Shown piece by piece: positions 6,858 through 12,793 of a stretch of DNA of 12,793 nucleotides; the first letter of the stretch is position 1; each line of letters starts with the position of its first letter. The DNA is from CAYGVX01 sp964395545 (GTDB taxonomy: Archaea; Thermoproteota; Bathyarchaeia; Bathyarchaeales; SOJC01): positions 1 through 12,793 of the forward strand of contig CAYNAW010000037.1 of the NCBI GenBank assembly GCA_964395545.1, given 5' to 3'. The position numbers and the translations under genes are program-made. The notes below the pieces were generated by a model. The model saw nothing but the letters and a program-made list of their open reading frames with translations, did not search any database and was not told the DNA's origin.

Positions 6858-7928
6858 ATGAACCGCAGTGAGCTACTATTTCATATAAGCACAAACTTGC
6901 TTCTTGCTTCACTGGTGATAGGTGCATATTCGGTGAAGCCAGCAAACGCTGCCGGAAGTCCTTACCTCAGGTTCGTCGTGGAATATTACAACTGTCCGCT
7001 TCTGAATTCGAATCCACATGGCAAACTCAACCTGATAGTCGATATCTGCAAATTGATGAATGATGGCAGTCCTTATTACGACTGGTACTTTTACAGCAAT
7101 ATCGCGGTTGGTGCTGACGGGATGCGCCTTGAGACCGTTCCAGGAACAGTGAGTTACAATAGCGATTGGGAGACGGCTGCCTCTTATGCAAAACACATAG
7201 TGTGGAACGCAGGCACGTATAGATGGCTAGTCGACTACGGTCCAACTACGACTAATGGATTTGACAGCTCTTCAGCAACTGCCTCTGTAAACATTTCGCC
7301 ACAAGGAGGCGGAGTTGGCTTCAGCCAAACGTACACTTACAACATTCCTTACATCAAGGTGATTTCGCTTAGTGACCTCGATGAGCATAGAGCTGAGTGG
7401 AAACATGATTTCAACGAGCAATATGACCCTGTAGGATCGCCGTCAGACTCTACATACATGGCGAGACCTGCATTCGTCGTCGAGACAACCCAGAACGCCT
7501 GGTCACTCGTTGATGGGTCGTACAAAGTTGACTTTGGTCATCGCGTTTGGTTCTGGTGGGAATATGCAAGCTTTGAATCCGACACTCTGTTTCTTGACGC
7601 ACAAATGAGCGGTGACGTCGAGACAAAGATAACAATTCAATCAAGTCCCACAACCGATCACTGTTCTAGATCTCACGGTCGGTCGATAGATGCACCTTTG
7701 CCTAACCAGTGGTGGACCTGTTCAGGTTACGAGTTCAATGTAACATGGAAATCTTTCACATACGAGGAGATAGTCTACCTCACACACGGGAATCATTACG
7801 TTGAGTACGCGGCTTCTGGATACGTACCGAACTATGCTTGGCATGCAAAGATTTACGTCAACGACATTCTCAAGGCCGAAGGGGACGTAGGACGATTTAC
7901 GCACTTGCGAGCCAATTTTGCAGTCTAA
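6858..7928 (+). CDS. Secreted protein of unknown function
   Basis: The protein has 356 residues from the ATG at 6858. GGAGGA at 6845-6850 is 7 nt upstream, and the neighbouring ATG at 6855 is the alternative. Residues 1-31 form a signal peptide ending PANA before AGS, so the mature protein is probably exported. The mature part is rich in aromatic, Ser, Thr and Asn residues and reads as strand-rich (for example TASVNIS, YTYNIPYIKV, KVDFGHRVWFWWEY), with few cysteines; a beta-sandwich-like surface or secreted protein is a reasonable guess. No enzyme motif or named domain is apparent. The gene begins 4 nt after the stop of the membrane-anchored protein and shares its ribosome-site region, so the two products probably work together at the cell surface. 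Confidence 0.78.
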   Translation: MNRSELLFHISTNLLLASLVIGAYSVKPANAAGSPYLRFVVEYYNCPLLNSNPHGKLNLIVDICKLMNDGSPYYDWYFYSNIAVGADGMRLETVPGTVSYNSDWETAASYAKHIVWNAGTYRWLVDYGPTTTNGFDSSSATASVNISPQGGGVGFSQTYTYNIPYIKVISLSDLDEHRAEWKHDFNEQYDPVGSPSDSTYMARPAFVVETTQNAWSLVDGSYKVDFGHRVWFWWEYASFESDTLFLDAQMSGDVETKITIQSSPTTDHCSRSHGRSIDAPLPNQWWTCSGYEFNVTWKSFTYEEIVYLTHGNHYVEYAASGYVPNYAWHAKIYVNDILKAEGDVGRFTHLRANFAV

Positions 7929-8521
7929 CCTTCGAAGTCTTGCCTAAATCCCCCCTTTTTAGTATCGCCCAGACAGGCCCTCTAGGATATCCCGCAATGT
8001 GATTCCATTCCAGCAGGGGCTACCGACAAGCATCCTCTTGAGCCACTTAGATGACGGCTATAGAGCTGAACTCCATCACGAGTACACATCCACATGGTCC
8101 GACCGAAGAGATCGACCTGCGACCTTCACTTGTTTTTCCTCGTCTTCATCAGTGGTTTCCCACGGCTTCGGATGAACACGCGCTTCCCAAAAGAGAAATT
8201 TCAGAAACCAGTGATTCCAAGACTAGTAATTCGTGGGGTGCAAATTCCGTCCAACCAACCATGAATTGAAATCACGGCATGGCCGGAGGGCGCGCTAGGC
8301 TGTTTAGAAATTATCGTTGGTCTTGTGATTGATGTCGCTTGTTGTGTTTTTTCTGCGTATTTTTCTGTATTTGACGGGCTGCTTCTCTCTGGAATACAGT
8401 GTTCTGAGCTGGTTTGGGCTTTTTCCTAGTTTTCTTTGATGGTTAACCCTGTCTAAAGCCGTCTTTGATGTCTCTTCTTCACGTCTCATCGGGTGGTGTA
8501 GTGTTTGATGCTGTGGATGAG
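7929..8521. other. Intergenic region of about 0.6 kb, no convincing gene
   Basis: C6 followed by T5 at 7950-7960 may end transcription of the operon before it. The rest has only short frames: a plus frame at 8051-8269 and a Lys/Arg-rich minus frame at 8304-8489 that lies 39 nt beyond the permease stop. Neither has a clear ribosome site or recognisable product. From 8300 to 8470 the plus strand is T-rich, which alone explains the basic minus-strand frame. Confidence 0.5.
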
Positions 8522-8857
8522 GCGTGGCTCACAGTTTTCCTTCAACCTGCATTTTTCGCAGGGCGCTCAAGTAGGCGAAGGCGCCAACGACCGCGAAGGG
8601 AACACTGGAGAGCAGTATTCGCAGCAGAAAAGCGAGTTCGATGGGGCTGCCTGCAAAGGTGTATTGGCGAAGGGCTTCCGCAGCGAGACTCAGAGGGTTA
8701 ACGGCCACCACAGCCACCAATGGAGAGGGCAAGTAATTCTGGACAAACTCGAGAGGATAATAGACGGTGCTCAAGGTCAGAAGCGCGATTTGCACGATGT
8801 TCTGGAAGGCGAAGAAAAACTCTCCATGGGTGGACGCGACTGCGGCGAGGGTGGCTG
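8522..8857. repeat. 336-bp perfect direct repeat, right copy
   Basis: This copy is identical to 5331-5666. It coincides with the 3' end of the intact permease gene plus 7 bp beyond its stop, so the duplicated unit begins just outside the gene. Confidence 0.97.
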
Positions 8858-9305
8858 CAATGCCAGCCAAGCCCATGGCTAAGACGAACAGGAAGGGAAG
8901 CAGCATGAGAGCGCTCCAGACTGCTTGAGCCGGGAGGACGATGAGGGCAATTACCATCAGCGAGGTTGCATAGACAAGGGCTGCAGCGCCCCCCGCGAGC
9001 AAATAGGCGATCACCAGTCCATGCGTGCTGATGGGCAGTGACAGCTCGTATTGAATCACGCCTTCTCGCAGCGCCAGCCAAATCCTCCGTCCAGTGTCCA
9101 TGGAGGCCGCGAAGAGCCCCATTATTATGACGGCAGGAACGAAGTAGGCAAAGTAGTCGAAAGTCATCATCCTCTCGTAGACTAGGGCGACGACGAGCAT
9201 GTCGGAGAGGTTGAGGCTTAAGAGCACAGCCATCAGCCACTTGGTCCTGAAGAAATACGAAAAATCGTTACGTGCCACGGCGAGGATGACGCCAAGTTCG
9301 CTCAT
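8529..9305 (-). CDS. ABC-2 type transporter permease (second subunit)
   Basis: This 258-residue integral membrane protein has about six hydrophobic segments, as expected for an ABC-2 exporter permease. A short cytoplasmic N-terminus (ARNDFSYFFRTKW) leads into the first helix, and near the C-terminus is NPLSLAAEALRQ, equivalent to the conserved NPLTY-type motif before the last helices. It shares layout with the neighbouring permease (STVYYPLEF here, STVLYPFIF there), so the two are diverged paralogues that likely form a heterodimer with the ATPase to export an unknown substrate. The ATG overlaps the previous stop by 4 bp (ATGA), showing translational coupling. The last 109 codons are duplicated exactly at 5338-5666. 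Confidence 0.9.
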   Translation of the reverse strand: MSELGVILAVARNDFSYFFRTKWLMAVLLSLNLSDMLVVALVYERMMTFDYFAYFVPAVIIMGLFAASMDTGRRIWLALREGVIQYELSLPISTHGLVIAYLLAGGAAALVYATSLMVIALIVLPAQAVWSALMLLPFLFVLAMGLAGIAATLAAVASTHGEFFFAFQNIVQIALLTLSTVYYPLEFVQNYLPSPLVAVVAVNPLSLAAEALRQYTFAGSPIELAFLLRILLSSVPFAVVGAFAYLSALRKMQVEGKL

Positions 9306-10069
9306 GCGCTCTTGACACCCTCCACGAGTCTCTGAATGAGAATCATGCCCAGGCCCAGAGTGCTGACTGCCAGCCCGGTCAACACCGCCACGGCGATGTA
9401 GGGGTCCATGAGAATGCCTGGATCGAATCCTAAGATGAAGCGCACCAGGTCTGAGCCGTAAGTGAGCGGGCTGAAAGTCGCGGCAGAGGCATATTGGGGA
9501 GGCAGGAAAATGAAGGGGTACAGCACCGTGCTGAAGCGGATGACTACCGCGCTCAAGCCGGTAACGATAGCGCTGTAGAGGTCAGATGATTTGAAGGCGA
9601 TGAAGGATAGACCAAGCATCAAGCCTGCTATGCCGAAGCCAAGCCAGAACAGAGTGAGCACGGTGGCGATTATAGAGACCCAAGTGAGGCTCCCTATGAG
9701 CAGCAGCGTGACTGTCAGAGGCACTGCCAGCATGAGGGCCAGCTCCGCCCCGCCTTGCAAAGCAATCGTCAAGAACAGCTGCGAACGAGAAATCGGGAGG
9801 CTAAGCAAGTAGGGCAGTCGTCCCTCGTGGGCATGCTCGACGAAGTGACGCCCAGTGTGGGAACCCATCTCAAAGGTTATCATGATGACTAGCCCTACAG
9901 CGTAGAATTGTCGATAGTCACCGACCGCCGGGTTCGTGACGAGCTGAGTGATGATCGCGCCGTACACTCCGACTTGGACTAAGAAGACGGCCCACTCCAT
10001 CACGATCCAAATGGGCGGTTTAAGCTCTGGCTTGAGGTCAAACCAGACGAGGCGCACTATGTTGCTCAT
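9302..10069 (-). CDS. ABC-2 type transporter permease (first subunit)
   Basis: This 255-residue membrane protein has about six hydrophobic segments. The N-terminal cytoplasmic stretch (VRLVWFDLKPELKPP) precedes helix 1, LLSLPISRSQLF is the typical loop between helices 2 and 3 of ABC-2 permeases, and FSPLTYGSDLVRFIL is the conserved motif ahead of the last helix. It is the middle gene of an operon, overlapping the ATPase gene and the other permease gene by 4 bp each. A GAGGAGAG ribosome site lies in the end of the ATPase gene. Two different permeases with one ATPase suggest a DrrAB-like or antibiotic/lipid exporter; the substrate cannot be read from the sequence. Confidence 0.9.
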   Translation of the reverse strand: MSNIVRLVWFDLKPELKPPIWIVMEWAVFLVQVGVYGAIITQLVTNPAVGDYRQFYAVGLVIMITFEMGSHTGRHFVEHAHEGRLPYLLSLPISRSQLFLTIALQGGAELALMLAVPLTVTLLLIGSLTWVSIIATVLTLFWLGFGIAGLMLGLSFIAFKSSDLYSAIVTGLSAVVIRFSTVLYPFIFLPPQYASAATFSPLTYGSDLVRFILGFDPGILMDPYIAVAVLTGLAVSTLGLGMILIQRLVEGVKSA

Positions 10070-11016
10070 CCACTCTCCTCTCTTAGAGCACGTCCAGTGA
10101 AGTGGAGGAAAACGTCGTCTAAGGAGGGCTCAGTTATCCGTATAGAGAGCACGGAGGTCTTGTTCCGATAGCAGACGTTTGTCATCTTCGGCACCCACGA
10201 CTCGGCTTTGGACACGTAAGCTTTGAAATGATTATTACCCGAGTTGACGACCTTCACGGTTCCCTCTATCTTACCCAAAGTCTGTTCGAACGACGGAGCG
10301 TCGGGAGTCTCGACTTCAAGCTCAACTATATCGCCACCCGCGATGCTGTCCTTAAGCTGCCGGACCGTGTCGCACACGACCTTTTTCCCCAAGTCGAGCA
10401 CAGTAACACGGTCAGCCAAGTATTCAGCCTCCCTTACCTCGTTTGTCGCCACGAGGATGGTTGAGCCTTCATCCCGCAGCTTGAGAATCTGCTCCCAAAT
10501 CTGGCGTTTGCCACGTAGGTCCACCTGGCTCGTGGGCTCGTCCATTATGGCAAACTTGGGACGGTGAACCAGCACCTTGGCAACTTCCAGCCTCTTCGCC
10601 TGCCCACCCGACAAGTGCATAAAAAGCTTGTTCCGAGCGTCCCAGAGCTCCAGCTCCTTGAAAAGGTTTTCGATCAGCGAGTCGCGCTTCTCTTTGGGAA
10701 CGCCGCACACGTTTGCGTGAAAGCGGAGTATGTCGGCGGGCTTGTGGCGCCAGAACCCCCGCGCGTCTTGGAAAGCTACGCCCAGCATTCGCCGCACTCG
10801 GGTGGGTTGCGCTGCCACGTCTAAGTTCATCACCTTCGCATGTCCTGACGTTGGTTTGAGAACCGTCGCGAGGATGAGTAGGAGGGTTGTTTTTCCGGAG
10901 CCGTTGGGTCCAAGGAGCACCATGATTTCGTTTTCGTCGATGGTGAAGTCTAGGTTTTTGAGGGCGAAGGTCTTGCCGTACTGCTTAGTCAAGTCTTTAG
11001 TCTCAACCGCATACAT
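10066..11016 (-). CDS. ABC transporter ATP-binding protein (DrrA-like)
   Basis: This 316-residue protein powers the two permeases by ATP hydrolysis at the inner membrane face. Visible are the A-loop aromatic Y13, Walker A GPNGSGKTT (36-44), Q-loop Q83, signature LSGGQ (135-139), Walker B FAIMDE (155-160) and a D-loop SQVD (163-166). The position that is normally the switch histidine is Asn192 (in VATNEVREAE). Residues about 225-316 form the C-terminal extension of DrrA-type ATPases, ending in PSLDDVFLHFTGR. It is the first gene of the operon. The ATG at 11014-11016 has only a weak purine-rich site upstream, and an AT-rich stretch near 11070 may be its promoter. Confidence 0.93.
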   Translation of the reverse strand: MYAVETKDLTKQYGKTFALKNLDFTIDENEIMVLLGPNGSGKTTLLLILATVLKPTSGHAKVMNLDVAAQPTRVRRMLGVAFQDARGFWRHKPADILRFHANVCGVPKEKRDSLIENLFKELELWDARNKLFMHLSGGQAKRLEVAKVLVHRPKFAIMDEPTSQVDLRGKRQIWEQILKLRDEGSTILVATNEVREAEYLADRVTVLDLGKKVVCDTVRQLKDSIAGGDIVELEVETPDAPSFEQTLGKIEGTVKVVNSGNNHFKAYVSKAESWVPKMTNVCYRNKTSVLSIRITEPSLDDVFLHFTGRALREESG

Positions 11017-11177
11017 GTCAATATTCCAGCATCATGGCTATGAAGCGAAATTGGTAATGAGCAACAGAGAAATAAACATAGTGGTCGCATCTGAGCCTAA
11101 AACCTGCATGCTCGTCCAGAATTTTTGAACGCTTCCTAGCTTCTATCAGTTCCGCTTTCCTCGTCATCGCAGTAAGC

Positions 11178-11186
11178 TTTTATGAG
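11178..11186 (+). promoter_or_regulatory. TATA box placing a leaderless start for the methyltransferase gene
   Basis: TTTTATGAG is centred about 27 nt before ATG 11208, the usual distance from an archaeal TATA box to the transcription start. The message would begin at or within a few bases of the start codon, and no Shine-Dalgarno site is visible, consistent with leaderless translation. Confidence 0.55.
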
Positions 11187-11207
11187 TATCCGCGTGAGTA
11201 TTCGGTG

Positions 11208-12089
11208 ATGTCTGGCAGAGAATTCTTCGTACGTCGCTACGAGCAGATGGGCTGGGAAGCCCGCGATGTCAAGCCCAAGCACTCGATCAGGATAAACACG
11301 GCGAATGCCGAGAAGGGGGACGTCGTGGAGAGGCTTGAGACAAAGGGGATGGAGCTTGCGAAGGTGCCCTTCCTCAGAGACGCCTATTGGGTAGCCAGGT
11401 CGAAGTTTTCAGCAGGGGCCACGACGGAGTATCTGCTGGGGTTATATTCGATTCAAGAAGCCGCAGCGCAAATCCCAGCTACGCTGTTCAGTGAGCTGAA
11501 GGACACAGTGGTCCTCGACGCATGCGCTGCGCCGGGCGGCAAAACTGGGCAGCTAGCAGACTTGATGCACGGGTCGGGCTTGATAGTTGCCTTGGACGTT
11601 CGGAGGCAGAGGCTGAGGGCACTGACGAACCAGCTGGAGCGGTGTCGCGTAAAGAACACGGTGGTGTACGAGATGGATGCCCGACGTGTCTCACAGTTGG
11701 GTCTGCAGTTTGACCGCATATTATTGGACGTGCCGTGCTCAGGGAACTACGCCGCTGACGGGGAGTGGTTCCGCCGCCGGACGCTACGGGATGTCGAGCG
11801 GAACGCGAGCGTTCAGAGGCAGATCCTGACAGAGGCGAGCAAGACGTTGACGGACAGGGGTGAGATGATCTACTCCACGTGCTCTTTGGAGCCGGAGGAG
11901 GACGAGCTCAACGTTGACTGGGCGGTGCGAACGCTGGATTTGAAGGTGGAGCCGGTGGACTGTTTCGGGGAGAAGGCGCCAACGACGGTTCTCGGGAGGG
12001 AGTTGGACAGCACGGTGGGAGAGTGTCGCAGAATCTGGCCGGGTTTGACGCAGGGCTTCTTCGTATGTAAGCTGAGGAAGAGAGCATGA
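11208..12089 (+). CDS. NSUN/RsmB-family RNA cytosine-5 methyltransferase
   Basis: The 293-residue protein (from ATG 11208; GTG 11205 is the alternative) uses S-adenosylmethionine to methylate carbon 5 of cytosine in tRNA or rRNA. A short N-terminal RNA-binding part contains the family hallmark YSIQEAAAQIPA. The SAM-binding core has DACAAPGGKT at residues 104-113, with the acidic strand end VALDV after it. DVPCSGN at 174-180 carries the motif IV cysteine C177, and YSTCSLEPEE at 222-231 carries the nucleophile C225. Both catalytic cysteines are present, so it should be active. The C-terminal WPGLTQGFFVCKL is the typical last strand. Archaeal members modify tRNA or rRNA, and the exact site cannot be told here. 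It overlaps the PUA-protein gene by 4 bp (ATGA), so the two are likely made together. Confidence 0.92.
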   Translation: MSGREFFVRRYEQMGWEARDVKPKHSIRINTANAEKGDVVERLETKGMELAKVPFLRDAYWVARSKFSAGATTEYLLGLYSIQEAAAQIPATLFSELKDTVVLDACAAPGGKTGQLADLMHGSGLIVALDVRRQRLRALTNQLERCRVKNTVVYEMDARRVSQLGLQFDRILLDVPCSGNYAADGEWFRRRTLRDVERNASVQRQILTEASKTLTDRGEMIYSTCSLEPEEDELNVDWAVRTLDLKVEPVDCFGEKAPTTVLGRELDSTVGECRRIWPGLTQGFFVCKLRKRA

Positions 12090-12565
12090 GCGCTTCGAAA
12101 CCGATTGAAGACTTCGCCAGCAAGCTAGGTGCTCGGCTCGAGTTAGATGAGAGCCTCGTGGCGAAGCATCAAGATCGATACTACCTACTGAACGAGCAGA
12201 TGAAGAAGCTGAGGCTGACGGGCTTTTTCCACGCGGGAGTCTATCTTGGGAAATCGAAGGGCCAGAGGTTCTTTCCGAGTTTCCAACTACTGTCGATGGT
12301 TGCGGAGAAGGCGGAGTCGAGAAGAGTGCTCGTCGATGGGAAGGCGGAGTGGCTCTTTGCGTGCGGGAGAGACGTGTTCAGACGGGGGGTGGTGAAGGCT
12401 GCGGGGTCGGCGAAACAGGGGACTTGTGTGCTGGTCTTGAACGTACGTGATGAGTGTCTAGGCTTTGGCAGAGTAGTGCGGAACCCAGCGGAAGGTGGGG
12501 AAGCGGACGAGGTAGTGGTGAAGAACATCGCAGATGTGGGTGATTTTCTGAGACGGGAGAGGTAG
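12086..12565 (+). CDS. Nip7-like PUA-domain RNA-binding protein
   Basis: At 159 residues this is the usual size of archaeal Nip7-type proteins. Residues 1 to about 80 form the pre-PUA alpha/beta part (FHAGVYLGK is its recognisable strand region). Residues from about 82 to the end form the PUA domain, with VDGKAEWLFACGRDVFRRGVV spanning the core and LGFGRV near the end. In eukaryotes Nip7 acts in 60S ribosome assembly, and archaeal homologues bind uridine-rich RNA. Here the 4-bp overlap with an RNA m5C methyltransferase suggests that it helps select or present rRNA or tRNA to that enzyme, which is inference. A general PUA protein outside the Nip7 group remains possible. Confidence 0.82.
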   Translation: MSASKPIEDFASKLGARLELDESLVAKHQDRYYLLNEQMKKLRLTGFFHAGVYLGKSKGQRFFPSFQLLSMVAEKAESRRVLVDGKAEWLFACGRDVFRRGVVKAAGSAKQGTCVLVLNVRDECLGFGRVVRNPAEGGEADEVVVKNIADVGDFLRRER

Positions 12566-12575
12566 ACTGGATGAC

Positions 12576-12602
12576 TGGGCTGGCCCGATTTGAACTGGGG
12601 TC
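12576..12602 (-). other. tRNA T-arm-like motif (possible 3' tRNA relic)
   Basis: The minus strand contains AGTTCAAATC, the canonical T-loop with closing G-C pair (loop at 12588-12594), followed by GGGCCAGCCCA, which resembles a 3' acceptor strand. The T-stem is imperfect, and no matching 5' acceptor (GGGCTGG on the minus strand) or D-arm is seen in the remaining 190 bases. A relic or chance match is more likely than a working tRNA. Confidence 0.25.
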
Positions 12603-12668
12603 ATGAGACGCCGGATTGGTAAGATTCTTAGGGCTGTGTACGCTTTAGTTCTGGTTTGGTGAGGTTTG

Positions 12669-12793
12669 TTGGTTGAGGAGGTTGCGGGGAGAAGGCGGGG
12701 TTGGCGGTGGCTTTCCCGGCGTAGGCTGCTGGCTCTAGTTCTGGTTGTGGTGGTTCTGACTGCGGTCGTGGCGTGGGTTGTGGTTCCCTACGT
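12669..12793 (+). CDS. Possible N-terminus of a membrane or secreted protein (cut by window edge)
   Basis: After an in-frame TGA at 12660-12662 the plus-strand frame stays open to the edge. It encodes an Arg-rich stretch (GRRRGWRWLSRRR) and then a strongly hydrophobic segment (LLALVLVVVVLTAVVAWVVV), the shape of a signal anchor. The start is uncertain: TTG at 12669 or 12666 is available, with GGTGAGG just upstream. In the same frame before the TGA, ATG 12603 opens a 19-codon frame that also encodes a basic then hydrophobic peptide. Function cannot be told. Confidence 0.3.
   Translation, partial: MVEEVAGRRRGWRWLSRRRLLALVLVVVVLTAVVAWVVVPY

Noticed and set aside
8051..8269. Plus-strand 72-codon frame
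   Set aside because: No ribosome site, no hydrophobic core or motif, and composition looks non-coding.
8304..8489. Basic 61-codon minus-strand frame downstream of the permease
   Set aside because: The Lys/Arg richness follows from a T-rich plus strand; there is no ribosome site and no recognisable family, so it is not listed as a gene.
5667..8521. Insertion sequence or transposon with terminal inverted repeats
   Set aside because: No inverted repeats at the two ends, no transposase and no short target duplication were seen; only the long direct repeat is supported.
1..12793. CRISPR array
   Set aside because: No regularly spaced short repeats were found anywhere in the window.

Overview
The window is most likely a piece of a metagenome-assembled archaeal genome, plausibly Bathyarchaeia or a related Thermoproteota lineage. 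Supporting signs are TATA-type promoter boxes near start codons, purine-rich Shine-Dalgarno sites, a Nip7-like PUA protein, the tail of an archaeal-style tyrosine recombinase, and secreted proteins of archaeal character. The lineage is inference. A run of exactly 100 N marks a scaffold join.

Left accessory region (1-2141): on the minus strand a small two-helix membrane protein overlaps by 26 nt a secreted protease-like protein that runs off the left edge. The protease carries an archaemetzincin-like zinc signature (HELSH...HC, CVM, CSTC) behind a signal peptide. Next come two decayed gene tails: a frameshifted tyrosine recombinase C-terminus and the last part of an alpha/beta hydrolase.

Centre-left (2142-5215): an Fpg/Nei-family DNA glycosylase is cut by the assembly gap. 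About 0.5 kb without a convincing gene follows, then a full-length acetoacetyl-CoA synthetase.

Centre (5331-8857): a perfect 336-bp direct repeat brackets about 2.86 kb of AT-richer DNA. One copy is the 3' end of an intact ABC permease gene and the other is an orphan fragment. Between them lie a four-helix membrane protein and a two-gene operon for a membrane-anchored protein and a secreted protein. The layout resembles an element inserted at the 3' end of a gene, but an assembly artefact is a serious alternative.

Right (8529-12565): a three-gene minus-strand ABC-2 export operon (ATPase, permease, permease) is joined by 4-bp ATGA overlaps. A divergent plus-strand pair follows: an NSUN/RsmB-type RNA m5C methyltransferase and a Nip7-like PUA protein, also joined by ATGA, forming a conserved-looking RNA modification or ribosome biogenesis unit. 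The last 230 bases hold a tRNA T-arm-like motif and the possible beginning of a membrane or secreted protein.
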